From positions 2,542,001 to 2,606,000 of the forward strand of contig NZ_CP113517.1 of the NCBI RefSeq assembly GCF_024360925.2: a DNA stretch of 64,000 nucleotides, written 5' to 3'. The notes beneath the pieces were generated by a model. The model had not been told where the DNA came from and did not search any database. It saw nothing but the letters and a program-made list of their open reading frames with translations. The position numbers and the translations under genes are program-made. This DNA is from Methylomonas rapida. Its GTDB lineage: Bacteria; Pseudomonadota; Gammaproteobacteria; Methylococcales; Methylomonadaceae. Shown piece after piece: positions 28,218 to 37,942 of the stretch; position 1 is the first letter of the stretch, and the number at the start of each line of letters is the position of its first letter.

Positions 28218-30623
28218 CGCAAGAAAGAGGTTGGAAAATTGTCCCGTTAGATCGTGGTCAAGTTTCAATTTATTTTCCCGCCGAGAAAGAAACATCCAAT
28301 TTGCGCTTTCATATTCACGCACCATTTGCATCTACCGTGGCAAGAGATAGTGTCCGAGATTGCCGGGCCAATAATAAATTGCGTGATGAACTAGCCAAGC
28401 TCATTGTGGAATCACTTTCAAAAATCAAAGACCAAGGCTTATTGACAATCGGTTTTTTAGCGGTGCTTCCAAATGAAACTGACAATCTAACTCCATTTTA
28501 TGAACGGATACGTAAAGAAATTACTCAAAAATTTCAAATGTATCCAATTACCCCAACCAGGAATAAAAGTTATGCCGCCGCTAAAAATCTTTATCGAGGA
28601 GCTTCGAAAATTTCCGAAGTAATTGACGATGAAGATTTATCATTTTTTACCGGTGAAAAAACACCGCTATGGGTTGCAAACCCATCTCAGCAGAACCAAC
28701 GGGAGGATCGCTTTCTTGACAGTCTGAATATACGACGCTGGAGCTGGGATGAATTGAGTTTAATTTTTATAACGCTTCAAAGATACCAAACGAGAAGCTC
28801 AATTTATAAAAACACTCATCAACCCAGTGAAACCGAATTGGAACGCTGGTTAAAGCCAAAAACCGATAAATGGCTGATGAGCTTCTATGCACTATTGGGC
28901 GAAGCAATAAGTAATAATAAGCAGATCAAAGTCGTTGAGAATGTCAAAGTAATTAGGGTTTCGACGAAGCAAGACGATACTCATGTAACGCCATCTCAAG
29001 CCTACTTTCCACCAGTAGATGGCATTAAGGCGCCGAATAATATATTGATTGTAAAAAATTCAGTTTATGCAAATGGACGATCAGATGAACAAAAAAGACT
29101 TGCCAAACTATTTCTGGAAAAAAGTGGCGTTTCGCCGTTCGATACCAAACAGGTAATAAAGCTTAAATTAGATGAATATCAAGCTCAACCAGAGTCAGTT
29201 CCAAAAAAATACTGTGAAGACATAAAAATGTTCTGTGACTACTGGTTTAAAGATCAATCTAAAAATATCGAAATCTTCAAAGATAAAACTTTTTTACGTG
29301 CAAAATCACGAGATGGCACAGATAGTTGGTGCAAGCCGAGCGATATTTACATTGATAAGCCATTTGCTGATACTGGCCTCAAGGCATTATTTAGTCAGAA
29401 TGCGTTCGAACTTGAAAAATATAAAAGTGAACTTTTAGAGAATTATCGATTCATTACTAACTTCACAGAGTTTGTTATAGCACTAGGTGTTATGGATAGA
29501 CTTGAGATAAGAAGCCATGATGCTACAGCAATGCAATCCGATTTTGTTAAGCAAACAGGCCGAAAAACTAAGACCACTCTTGATGAAGATTATTACATGA
29601 ACGCTTTAAATATCAGTAATGGTCAGTGGTGGCATAGTAAGGGATCGCAGAATTATATTGGCGAGCTACCTATTTACAAAAAAGAAATATCTCTTAGTCT
29701 GGCTGTTTGGAAAACCGTTTGCCGTGCCAAACCTGAACAACTGGAAGCACATTATGTTCCCAATCAATCCAATAGACATTTGGAAACAAAGACAGAAGCA
29801 TTTTTTATCAAACAATTGGCTTCTTGCGAATGGATACCTGATCGGGAGGGTAACTTTCTAAAGCCAGCGGATTTGACAAGAGAAACTCTTCATCCGGATT
29901 TTGTTTATGACGATCAAAATGGTTGGCTAACGCTTGTAGGTTTGGGTAGTAGTCAAAGTACCAGAGACTGTGATGAATTCGCACGCAATTTTACTGCTCG
30001 TCTCGAGGGCTTTGACTCTTATGAACAGAAAATGCAATGTGTAAAGGCAATACAGGAGGGTTTTGATCCCAATTCGTTTCTCGTCAAAATCCACCCCGAA
30101 TTTCCAGAAAACTCCGTTCCTAATCCCGAACGTCGAAAGAATCGAATAAAAAATCAATTTGAGAATTTGCCCAGTAAGGAAAGCGTGATGCGTGAGCGCT
30201 CTATTCAACCGGGTGTTGCAAATATTGTAGCCGAAGCTAAGGCCTATCTTCGATCTAAATATACCAATCCTGACCAAATAATGGTTTGCCAATGTTGCCA
30301 GCATGAAATGCCATTTAAAATTCGTGACGATTACTACTTTGAAGCAACACAGTGTCTTAAAAGTCTGGATAAACACGATATCCGAAACCGTCTTGCACTA
30401 TGCCCAACTTGCTCAGCCATGTACCAATATGCTAGAGATGACGACGACGAAATAATTAAAGCTGCTATTGTAAATAACCCTGCAGAAGAAAACGCCAAGC
30501 CAATTGAAATCCCTGTCACACTGGCTGGAAAATTGCACCATATCCGCTTCGTCCAAGCCCATTGGTTCGATTTACGGACTATTTTAGATTTAGTTTGATA
30601 AGCAGCAAGAGGCTCGAGTAAAT

Positions 30624-31322
30624 ATGGTATGCAAGCTTTGCAAGCAAGACAAAGAACTACAGGAATCACATATTATTCCAAAGTTTATCTATAAACCGCT
30701 ACGCGATGATAAAAATCGAATACAGAGGTTATCAATTATAGAACATGAAAATAAAAAGTATAAAAAACTTAAACCGATTCAAGATGGCCTTAAAGAGCGT
30801 CTTCTATGCTTTGATTGCGAACAACTATTAAATAATAAATACGAGAAATACTTCAAAACAGCATGGTTCGATGAAAACAAATGTTCAGTTCCCATCAGTG
30901 ATGAAGGCGTCACAGTTACAGGGCTCGATTATTTAAAGTTCAAGTTATTTCACCTGTCTGTTTTATTTAGAGCAAGCGTTTCTTCTTTGCCAGAGTTCAA
31001 GGATGTCAATTTGGGAAAGCATGATGATGTATTGCGAGACATTTTACTTAACGAAGAATATTTGCCGGAGACAAAATATCCAATTGTTTGCCATGCAATT
31101 TCGAAATCGGAAAATGAAGTTCAGTTTGGCTTAGTCACAAGCCCTTTTAAGTTGCGCCAGCCCAACGGTTATAACAGCTATGGATTTTGTTTTGCCGGTT
31201 GTGTTTGGTATTACATTGTTGACGGTCGAGAGACTTCGTGTTTTTCTGATTTTATGCTCAGATCAAACGGAGAATTGAATATTCCTGGCATGCCTTGGGA
31301 TGATTTTATAAATAAACACTGA
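30624..31322 (+). CDS. HNH-like zinc protein, third gene of the candidate defence operon
   Basis: This encodes 232 residues. The N-terminus has CKLC, then ESHIIPKFIYK, then LLCFDCE. This C-x2-C / SHIIP-His / C-x2-C layout resembles an HNH or related zinc-bound nuclease fold. The rest is mixed alpha/beta and unrecognised. The start is 25 bases after the stop of the interrupted ATPase gene, on the same strand and with the same AT-rich composition, so it belongs to that operon. A nuclease effector role is inference. Confidence 0.65.
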   Translation: MVCKLCKQDKELQESHIIPKFIYKPLRDDKNRIQRLSIIEHENKKYKKLKPIQDGLKERLLCFDCEQLLNNKYEKYFKTAWFDENKCSVPISDEGVTVTGLDYLKFKLFHLSVLFRASVSSLPEFKDVNLGKHDDVLRDILLNEEYLPETKYPIVCHAISKSENEVQFGLVTSPFKLRQPNGYNSYGFCFAGCVWYYIVDGRETSCFSDFMLRSNGELNIPGMPWDDFINKH

Positions 31323-31407
31323 CTTAACCAAGCAATAAATAATTATTTCTGTAACATGCTGATCATTTGAAAAACTTAGAAATGCTATATTGAAGGGTAT
31401 ATAAATA

Positions 31408-31638
31408 ATGACCATCGCCGACACCATCTACCAACACGTCAAAGCCCTGCCGCCCGCCAAGGCGTTGGAGGTTTTACATTTCGTCGAATTTCTGGAATCC
31501 AAACCCGACTCACCACCGGAACCCGCAGCCAACGAGGCTTTGGCCGCTTTTCTTCATAGTCTGCCGGTCGGACAGCGTAGCGACGCGGACATCAATGCCG
31601 TATTTCAGGCAATGCGCGACGAATGGGATAAACCATGA
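31408..31638 (+). CDS. Antitoxin of a VapBC-type pair (DUF2281-like)
   Basis: This encodes 76 residues: an N-terminal helical segment (TIYQHVKALPPAKALEVLHF) of DUF2281 type followed by a flexible Pro/Ala-rich linker and an acidic C-terminus (MRDEWDKP) that should wrap the toxin. It overlaps the PIN gene by four bases (ATGA at 31635). Base composition returns to that of the chromosome core here. Confidence 0.8.
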   Translation: MTIADTIYQHVKALPPAKALEVLHFVEFLESKPDSPPEPAANEALAAFLHSLPVGQRSDADINAVFQAMRDEWDKP

Positions 31639-32039
31639 AGCTGTTTCTGGACGCTTGCGCCGTCATTTATTTGATCGAGTCGCAACAGGAACAGGGCCGA
31701 AAAACCCGCTTGCTCGTCGATGAAGCTCGCAAATCGAACGTGCGACTGAGCATATCCCGGCTGTCGTTTCTGGAATGCCGGGTATTACCGCTGAAAACCC
31801 AAAGCCGGGAATTGTTGGACTGCTACGACCGGTTTTTCAGACTGCCCGGTCTGGAAATCGTCGAACTCGACTCTACCGTTATCGACATCGCCACCGAACT
31901 GCGCGCCAATCACTCCGGAGGCTTAAGAACACCCGATGCCATCCAACTGGCTTGCGCCATAACTTCCGGAGCGGATCAGTTTTTGACGGGCGATAAAAAA
32001 CTGGCAACTACCCAGGAAATAAAGGTCATCGTTGTATGA
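31635..32039 (+). CDS. PIN-domain toxin (VapC-like ribonuclease)
   Basis: This encodes 134 residues. The PIN-domain acidic residues are present: Asp in FLDACAVIYLIE, Glu in SFLECR, Asp in RTPDAIQLA and Asp in LTGDKKL. VapC toxins cleave tRNA or rRNA when the antitoxin is degraded. It is translationally coupled to the antitoxin gene before it. It lies just beyond the candidate defence operon, which adds to the island character of the stretch. Confidence 0.9.
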   Translation: MKLFLDACAVIYLIESQQEQGRKTRLLVDEARKSNVRLSISRLSFLECRVLPLKTQSRELLDCYDRFFRLPGLEIVELDSTVIDIATELRANHSGGLRTPDAIQLACAITSGADQFLTGDKKLATTQEIKVIVV

Positions 32040-32347
32040 TTAATAACGATTTCACCGTTGCGCATCACTAAAAATCACCGGTCGCTAACTGGAGATTATT
32101 TGCCGTTTGCAGATTTAGGATGAACGTCGCTTGTGGGTCGGTCTTTGTCGATCAAGTCACTGTTGACACCTGCTTCAAACAACAATCACCCCAGGAAACC
32201 TTCGTTTTCTGGGCACCATTAACTATCCGCAGCCAGTTACCAATCTACAGGGCCTTCTGAGTCCATAAACTTATTACACAAAACAAATTCCAGACAAACT
32301 GCGTTCATTTGACTTATGGAACTTTGTATTACGCGAAGCGGCGGCGC
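32040..32347. other. Intergenic gap between the toxin gene and sdhE
   Basis: About 308 bases between convergent genes. I see no gene and no strong terminator, only a weak imperfect hairpin near 32192-32213. Confidence 0.4.
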
Positions 32348-32593
32348 TTATTGTTGAGCCGGCAAGGCGCGTATGCGAGAGACCAGAGCCGTCAGGGCAG
32401 GATCGGGCGGATTGAGTTGCCCTAGCAGATACCGGATCAGTTCATCGTCTTCCTGCTCCAGCAAGGCTAAAAATGCTTGCTGCTCGGCTCGGTCTGCCGT
32501 GGAATAACGGGTTTCCAGATAACGTCGCAATACCAAGTCCAATTCCAACGTGCCGCGCCGGCAACGCCAGCGCAGTTTGTCGAGATCGCTCAT
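32348..32593 (-). CDS. sdhE: FAD assembly factor SdhE
   Basis: This encodes 81 residues of the SdhE/SDHAF2 family, which promotes covalent flavinylation of SdhA. The signature [15 protein letters not shown] (RGxxE) at the N-terminus and the [11 protein letters not shown] helix are present. Its start overlaps the sdhB stop by four bases, so it is translated with the sdh operon. Confidence 0.93.
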   Translation of the reverse strand: MSDLDKLRWRCRRGTLELDLVLRRYLETRYSTADRAEQQAFLALLEQEDDELIRYLLGQLNPPDPALTALVSRIRALPAQQ

Positions 32594-33375
32594 GGATATT
32601 CGCGTTGCACCAGCATTTTCTTGATTTCGGCAATCGCTTTGGCGGGATTCAGGCCTTTCGGACAGGTGTCGGTGCAGTTCATGATGGTATGGCAGCGGTA
32701 CAACTTGAACGACTCATCGAGTTCGTCCAGACGTGCCTGATCGTTGGTATCACGGCTATCGGCCAGCCAGCGGTAGGCTTGCAACAAAATCGCCGGCCCC
32801 AGATATTTGTCGCTGTTCCACCAATAGCTCGGGCAACTGGTCGAACAACAGGCGCACAACACGCATTCATACAGACCATCGAGCTTGGCCCGGTCTTCGC
32901 GGCTCTGCAGTTGCTCGGTTTCCGTCGGAATCTCATTAGACGTTTCCAACCAGGGCTTGATCGAGGCGTATTGCTCGAAGAAATGCGTCATGTCGGCAAC
33001 CAGATCCTTCACCACCGCCATGTGCGGCAGCGGAAAAATCTTGACCGTGCCTTTGTAATCGCTGATCGCCTTGGTACAGGCCAAGGTATTTCTGCCGTTG
33101 ATGTTCATCGCGCAAGAACCGCAGACGCCTTCGCGGCAGGAGCGGCGGAACGTCAGCGTGCTATCGATCTCATTCTTGATTTTCAAGATCGCATCCAGCA
33201 CCATCGGTCCGCAATGATCCATATCGATTTCAAAGGTGTCGATACGCGGGTTTTCCCCCGAGTCGGGATCCCAGCGATAGATCTCGAATTTACGCACGTT
33301 TTTGGCGTCTTTAGCCGCCTTGTGCCATTGACCTTTTTTGACCACCGAATTTCCGGGCAAGCTGAATTCAACCAT
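32590..33375 (-). CDS. sdhB: Succinate dehydrogenase iron-sulfur subunit
   Basis: This encodes 261 residues. The [2Fe-2S] site is [22 protein letters not shown] (read as paired cysteine clusters), followed by [12 protein letters not shown] and [17 protein letters not shown] for the [4Fe-4S] and [3Fe-4S] centres. It carries electrons from the flavin of SdhA to ubiquinone. Its start overlaps the sdhA stop (TAATG). Confidence 0.97.
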   Translation of the reverse strand: MVEFSLPGNSVVKKGQWHKAAKDAKNVRKFEIYRWDPDSGENPRIDTFEIDMDHCGPMVLDAILKIKNEIDSTLTFRRSCREGVCGSCAMNINGRNTLACTKAISDYKGTVKIFPLPHMAVVKDLVADMTHFFEQYASIKPWLETSNEIPTETEQLQSREDRAKLDGLYECVLCACCSTSCPSYWWNSDKYLGPAILLQAYRWLADSRDTNDQARLDELDESFKLYRCHTIMNCTDTCPKGLNPAKAIAEIKKMLVQREYP

Positions 33376-35159
33376 TAGTAGACCCTCTCTTTAGGCGGGA
33401 TGGGTTCGACGTCGTTGCTCAAGGTGTACAAATGCACCGGTCGATAATCGATTTTGACCTGATTGCCTTCGCGCCAAGTCAGCGTATGTTTCAACCAGTT
33501 TTCGTCGTCGCGTTTAGGGAAATCCTCGCGGGCATGCCCTCCCCGGCTTTCCTGGCGATTGCCGGCGGCGTTGATCGTGACTTGCGCCTGACCAAGCAGA
33601 TTGTCCAGCTCCAGGGTTTCGACCAGATCGGTATTCCAGATCAGTGACTTATCCCCGACGTTGACATCTTCGAACGAAGCGGCCACTTCGGCGATGCGCT
33701 CTATGCCTTCTTGCAAGGTGGCAGCCGTTCGGAACACCGCGGCCTTGGCCTGCATCGTGGTTTGCATGTCCAGCCGAATCTCGGCGGTTTTCCGGCTGCC
33801 ATTGGCATGGCGAATCTTGTCGAAGCGCGCGAGGGCTTGATCGCAGGCATCCTTGGCCAAGGTTTTATGCGCCATGCCGGGTTTGATAAGTTCCTTGCAG
33901 CGTATCGCCGCGGCGCGGCCGAACACCACCAGATCCAGCAAGGAGTTGGAACCCAATCGGTTGGCGCCATGTACCGAAACGCAGGCGGTTTCGCCGATCG
34001 CCATCAATCCGGGGACGACGTAATCCGGGTTGCCGTCTTTCAGCGTGACGACCTCGGCTTTGTAATTGGTCGGGATGCCGCCCATGTTGTAATGTACGGT
34101 CGGCAAGACCGGAATCGGCTGTTTGGTCACGTCGACGCCGGCAAAAATCCTCGAGGTTTCGGCGATACCGGGCAGACGTTCGTGGATGACGGCCGGATCG
34201 AGGTGTTCCAAATGCAAGTGCACATGATCTTTTTTCGGCCCTAGGCCACGGCCGGCGTTGATTTCCATCGTAATCGCCCGGCTGACCACGTCGCGCGAGG
34301 CCAAGTCATGCGCGTGAGGCGCGTAACGAGGCATGAAGCGCTCGCCTTCGGAATTCGTCAAATAGCCGCCCTCGCCTCGGGCGCCTTCGGTGATCAGACA
34401 GCCAGCACCATAAATGCCGGTAGGATGGAATTGCACGAATTCCATGTCCTGCAGCGGCAAACCGGCCCTCAGCACCATGGCGTTACCGTCGCCGGTGACG
34501 GTATGCGCGGAGGTACAGGAGAAATAAGTCCTACCGTAACCGCCGGTCGCCAACACGGTCTGATGGCCCTTGAAAAGGTGAATCGAGCCGTCGTCCAGAC
34601 ACCAGGCCAGCACGCCACGGCATTCGCCGTCCTGCATGACGAGGTCCAGCGCGATATATTCAACAAAAAATTCGGCTTCATGCTTCAAGGCTTGCTGATA
34701 CAAGGTATGCAAAATCGCATGTCCGGTGACATCTGCCGCCGCGCAAGTACGTTGCGCCTGGCCTTTGCCGAAATGGGTGGTCATGCCGCCGAACGCGCGT
34801 TGATAGATTTTGCCATCGGCGGTGCGGGAAAACGGCACGCCGTAATGCTCCAGCTCTATAACCGCCGGAATCGCCTCGCGGCACATGTATTCGATGGCAT
34901 CCTGATCGCCCAGCCAATCCGATCCCTTGACCGTGTCGTACATGTGAAAACGCCAGTCGTCCTCCCCCATGTTGCCCAGCGCGGCGCTGATGCCACCCTG
35001 TGCCGCCACCGTGTGACTGCGGGTTGGGAATACTTTCGTGATGCAGGCCGTCTTCAGACCTTTTTCGACCATGCCAAAGGTGGCGCGCAAACCAGCGCCA
35101 CCGGCACCGACCACGACCACATCGTGTTGGTGCTCGATGATGTTATAAGCGGAGGCCAT
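33375..35159 (-). CDS. sdhA: Succinate dehydrogenase flavoprotein subunit
   Basis: This encodes 594 residues from [10 protein letters not shown]. The dinucleotide fold [15 protein letters not shown], the FAD-linking His in [10 protein letters not shown], the active-site segments FHPTGIYG and TEGARGEGG, and the C-terminal RPVHLYTL are all present. It oxidises succinate to fumarate. The upstream open frame (16 codons) lies inside sdhD and is not needed. The gene overlaps sdhD by 17 bases. Confidence 0.97.
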   Translation of the reverse strand: MASAYNIIEHQHDVVVVGAGGAGLRATFGMVEKGLKTACITKVFPTRSHTVAAQGGISAALGNMGEDDWRFHMYDTVKGSDWLGDQDAIEYMCREAIPAVIELEHYGVPFSRTADGKIYQRAFGGMTTHFGKGQAQRTCAAADVTGHAILHTLYQQALKHEAEFFVEYIALDLVMQDGECRGVLAWCLDDGSIHLFKGHQTVLATGGYGRTYFSCTSAHTVTGDGNAMVLRAGLPLQDMEFVQFHPTGIYGAGCLITEGARGEGGYLTNSEGERFMPRYAPHAHDLASRDVVSRAITMEINAGRGLGPKKDHVHLHLEHLDPAVIHERLPGIAETSRIFAGVDVTKQPIPVLPTVHYNMGGIPTNYKAEVVTLKDGNPDYVVPGLMAIGETACVSVHGANRLGSNSLLDLVVFGRAAAIRCKELIKPGMAHKTLAKDACDQALARFDKIRHANGSRKTAEIRLDMQTTMQAKAAVFRTAATLQEGIERIAEVAASFEDVNVGDKSLIWNTDLVETLELDNLLGQAQVTINAAGNRQESRGGHAREDFPKRDDENWLKHTLTWREGNQVKIDYRPVHLYTLSNDVEPIPPKERVY

Positions 35160-35529
35160 AATTTCCCTGGGTATAAAGGATGTAGATGATCGCGGCCAGT
35201 GCCGCAATGCCTAGGAGTGAAAAAATCAGGTGCGAGACACGAATCGCCCAACGCCTCAGCGAAAGCGTCGAAACGTAATCCTCGAGCACGACTTGCAGCC
35301 CCAGAGCCGCATGATAAATCGCCACGATGCTCCAGACGGCCAGCGCGGCCGCATGAACCGGAGAGGTCAGCCAGGCCAGCGTTTCCGCATACGGTGCATG
35401 CAGCGCCAGATTCAAAAACAGCAGCAACCACACCGACAACGGCAACAAGGCCAGCGCGGTAAGGCGTTGATACCAAAAATGTCCGGTGGCATCGCTTTTG
35501 GACCTTCTGGGTGGGGCTTTGTAATCCAT
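35143..35529 (-). CDS. sdhD: Succinate dehydrogenase membrane anchor SdhD
   Basis: This encodes 128 residues from [11 protein letters not shown] with three membrane helices. The segment [15 protein letters not shown] corresponds to the quinone/heme region of SdhD, with the conserved His and Asp-Tyr. It anchors the SdhAB head to the inner membrane. It overlaps sdhA and follows sdhC by 11 bases. Confidence 0.9.
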   Translation of the reverse strand: MDYKAPPRRSKSDATGHFWYQRLTALALLPLSVWLLLFLNLALHAPYAETLAWLTSPVHAAALAVWSIVAIYHAALGLQVVLEDYVSTLSLRRWAIRVSHLIFSLLGIAALAAIIYILYTQGNYGLRL

Positions 35530-35540
35530 ATCGGCTCCCG

Positions 35541-35912
35541 CTAAAGCAAAAAGAAAGTCGCCAACGTCAACGCCGCCGAAGCGAGTAATTCGATGACGGC
35601 ATAGAGTGTCAACGTGGCCTTGTCGAAAGTCTTGCCGATGTCCCAGATCAAATGGCGAACGCCATGACACAAATGAAAGAACAAGGCATAGATGAAGCCC
35701 CAATACAGCCATTGGCACGGCCATAACGCCATGAATGTTTGCATGGCTTCATAAGTGGCTTCGCCGTAAGCTATCGCAAATAGCAAGTAGACGAATAACA
35801 GCAAACCCAACGATAGCAACACGCCGGTCATGCGGTGCGTGATGGAAATCAAGCCGGTCAAGGGTAAGCGATAAACTTGCAGGTGGGGCGAAAGTGGTCG
35901 ATTGACTGACAT
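35541..35912 (-). CDS. sdhC: Succinate dehydrogenase cytochrome b556 subunit SdhC
   Basis: This encodes 123 residues with three membrane helices. The family signatures LSPHLQVYRLPLTGLISITH with HRMTG, and the heme-ligand segment FHLCHGVRHLIWD, are intact. It is the first gene of sdhCDAB-sdhE and follows the SdhAF4-like gene by 35 bases, so the promoter may lie further upstream, before gltA. Confidence 0.95.
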   Translation of the reverse strand: MSVNRPLSPHLQVYRLPLTGLISITHRMTGVLLSLGLLLFVYLLFAIAYGEATYEAMQTFMALWPCQWLYWGFIYALFFHLCHGVRHLIWDIGKTFDKATLTLYAVIELLASAALTLATFFLL

Positions 35913-35947
35913 GGCTGACTCAATGTTGATGTTGCAAACGCGCCGCG

Positions 35948-36121
35948 CTAAAAATCGACGCAGCGCCCCTTTCTTTCCCAGTCGCCGAAACGCGTGGGCT
36001 CGGGCCCTTTCGGCCCGTTGATTTCCTTGGCGTCTTCGCTCTTGACGGCACGGGGGTCGGTTGGTATTGCGGCCGTCCCCACATCCTCGACAAGTCCAGG
36101 CGTCTTTTCTACATCATTCAT
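35948..36121 (-). CDS. SdhAF4-like (DUF1674) succinate dehydrogenase assembly factor
   Basis: This encodes 57 residues from MNDVEKTPGL. The C-terminus FGDWERKGRCVDF is the hallmark of DUF1674/SDHAF4, which binds flavinylated SdhA and shields it before assembly. The short N-terminal part is disordered and charged. It lies between gltA and sdhC, starting 7 bases after the gltA stop. Upstream ATGs at 36139 and 36175 would overlap gltA. Confidence 0.85.
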   Translation of the reverse strand: MNDVEKTPGLVEDVGTAAIPTDPRAVKSEDAKEINGPKGPEPTRFGDWERKGRCVDF

Positions 36122-36128
36122 GTTGCGG

Positions 36129-37436
36129 TTAGCGCTCATCGATCGGCTGAAAATCCCGACGGGTCGGGCCGACATACAATTGCCGCGGCCGGCTGATCGG
36201 CGTGGACGCGTCTTCCATCATTTCCATCCAATGCGCCACCCAGCCCGCCGTCCGTGCAATCGCAAACATCACGGTAAACATTTCGACCGGAATGTTCAAT
36301 GCCTTGTAGATGATACCGGAATAAAAATCGACGTTCGGATAGAGCTTGCGCTCGATGAAATAGTCGTCCTTCAACGCCTGCTCCTCCACCGCCAACGCCA
36401 ATTCGAACAAAGGATCGCTGCTTTGGGTTTTTTTCAATATTTCATGGCAGGTCTTGCGGATAATGGTGGCGCGCGGGTCGAAATTTTTATAGACTCGATG
36501 ACCGAAACCCATCAGCCGGAACGGATCTTCCGGATCTTTGGCCTTGGCAATATATTTGGGCACATTTTCGACCGTGCCGATTTCCGCCAGCATGTTCAGC
36601 ACCGCCTCGTTGGCGCCACCATGCGCGGGCCCCCACAGCGCGGCAATGCCGGCCGCAATGCAGGCGTAAGGATTGGCGCCGGTACTGGCCGCCAGGCGTA
36701 CCGTCGACGTACTGGCGTTCTGTTCGTGGTCGGCATGCAGAATGAACAACAAATTCAAGGCCTTGACGAAATCCTGATCGATGTAGTGATCCTGATCGAT
36801 GTAATTTTGCGACGAGCGCGAAAACATCATGTTCAAGAAGTTTTCGCAATAACTCAACTCGATGCGTGGATAGACGAAAGGCCGGCCGACGGAATGCCGA
36901 TACGAGGCCGCCGCTATGGTCGGCATCTTGCCTATCAGACGCGTCGCGCAGACTTTGCGGCTGACGGGGTCCTTGATATTCAGATCGCTGTGATAAAACG
37001 CCGATAATGAGCCGACAACCCCGACCAGCATCGCCATCGGATGCGCATCGTAATGGAAGCCGTCAAAGAATTTTCTCAACGATTCGTGGATGATGGCCCT
37101 GTCGTTGATTTCCAGATTGAAGTCCTGCAGTTGAGACTGGTTGGGTAATTCCCCATTCATCAGCAAATAGGCCACTTCGGTGAATTCGCAGCTTTCCGCC
37201 AGTTGCTCGATCGGATAGCCACGATACAACAGCACGCCGCTATCGCCGTCAATGAAGGTGATTTTGCTGGAGCAACTCGCCGTGGCGACAAAACCGGGAT
37301 CGTGCGTGAAACAACCCAAATCTTTATACAGGTTGCGGATATCCACCGTATCGGCACCCAGCGTGCTTTTTAAAAGTGGGTACTCGACTTGCTTGCCGGT
37401 GCCCGCATGCTTTATCAGCAACGTTTCACTTGCCAT
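36129..37436 (-). CDS. gltA: Citrate synthase
   Basis: This encodes 435 residues from MASETLLIKH, the size of the hexameric type II enzyme of Gram-negative bacteria. The catalytic segments PAHGGANEAVLNML (His) and GFGHRVYKNFDPRA (His) and the C-terminal Asp region are present. It makes citrate from oxaloacetate and acetyl-CoA. Its position upstream of SdhAF4-sdhCDAB-sdhE, all on the minus strand with short gaps, suggests one TCA operon. Confidence 0.96.
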   Translation of the reverse strand: MASETLLIKHAGTGKQVEYPLLKSTLGADTVDIRNLYKDLGCFTHDPGFVATASCSSKITFIDGDSGVLLYRGYPIEQLAESCEFTEVAYLLMNGELPNQSQLQDFNLEINDRAIIHESLRKFFDGFHYDAHPMAMLVGVVGSLSAFYHSDLNIKDPVSRKVCATRLIGKMPTIAAASYRHSVGRPFVYPRIELSYCENFLNMMFSRSSQNYIDQDHYIDQDFVKALNLLFILHADHEQNASTSTVRLAASTGANPYACIAAGIAALWGPAHGGANEAVLNMLAEIGTVENVPKYIAKAKDPEDPFRLMGFGHRVYKNFDPRATIIRKTCHEILKKTQSSDPLFELALAVEEQALKDDYFIERKLYPNVDFYSGIIYKALNIPVEMFTVMFAIARTAGWVAHWMEMMEDASTPISRPRQLYVGPTRRDFQPIDER

Positions 37437-37651
37437 AACGTTCTTTATCCTATGTGATTTTCTTACAAATAGGGACCCGATTATCACACAGGCGCCAGCA
37501 TACTCCAACCCGCTATTGCCTATGCCGGTTAGGGAAATGGGCAAAATTGCCCAAATCCAGGCAGCGAGAGTGAGCGAAATTTACCTCTTGGCACGGGGTT
37601 GCAACTGGCCAGTCGGACTTAGGATTTCGTCAGAAATAACTTCCACTTATG

Positions 37652-37746
37652 GTTCCCATGCTCCGCGTGGGAACCTGCTCAGGGACGCTCTAGCGTCCCG
37701 AACCGCAGAGCGGTTCAGGCTGCATTCCCACGCGGAGCATGGGAAC
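37652..37746. repeat. Composite palindromic (cruciform) intergenic repeat
   Basis: The outer arms 37652-37673 and 37725-37746 are perfect 22-base inverted repeats. Each arm can also fold on itself (TTCCCA with TGGGAA). Between them lie two more perfect hairpins: GGGACGCT-CT-AGCGTCCC at 37682-37699 and GAACCGC-AGA-GCGGTTC at 37700-37716. The whole can form one long stem or a four-hairpin cloverleaf. I recall similar TTCCCA..CGCGGAG..TGGGAA units dispersed in other gammaproteobacterial genomes. Confidence 0.85.
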
Positions 37747-37846
37747 GATGAGCCCTGAGTGCGGGAAATTATTTTCAACCAAATCCTTACCTCTTTCGGG
37801 GCAAACCGGGCAAGACGGAAATGTTTACAGTCAGCGCGACAGCTAA

Positions 37847-37894
37847 AGCTATCGCACTCCCCAGCTTGTTTTTAGTCAAAAAGCGTTAGCTTTT
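37847..37894. repeat. Dispersed repeat with AAAAGC/GCTTTT hairpin
   Basis: AGCTAAAGCTATCGCACT is followed by a 6-base hairpin AAAAGC-GTTA-GCTTTT at 37879-37894. The same plan (AGCTAAAGCGATTGCACT, then an AAAAAGCT/AGCTTTTT hairpin) occurs at 63854-63913. It may act as a transcription terminator for the LysR gene, which ends at 37943. Confidence 0.6.
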
Positions 37895-37942
37895 CCAGCT
37901 ATTTTGTTGTTTCACTCAGTATGGTTTGCAGAAATGAAAGCC

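Larger units (their letters stand above)
26028..30598 (+). pseudogene. Sacsin/HSP90-like ATPase gene interrupted by an ISL3 element
   Basis: The 5' part (26028-26814) and 3' part (28218-30598) are in the same frame once the IS and one 8-base target copy are removed, giving 1055 codons. The N-terminus is a GHKL ATPase of sacsin/HSP90 type: the N-box ELLQNAED (residues 45-52) with the Mg-binding Asn, and the lid motif GKFGVGF (101-107). The middle is unrecognised and mixed alpha/beta. The C-terminus has paired cysteines (CQCC and LCPTC) about 50 residues apart, around NRLALCPTCSAMY. That layout is like an HNH fold whose HH motif has been lost. As it stands the left piece ends in IS sequence after 262 native codons, so the protein is probably inactive. 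Confidence 0.88.
37437..37942. other. Repeat-rich intergenic region between gltA and the LysR gene
   Basis: About 505 bases hold the gltA promoter region, a long cruciform repeat (37652-37746) and a second repeat related to that at the window end (37847-37894). No gene is supported. Confidence 0.6.
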
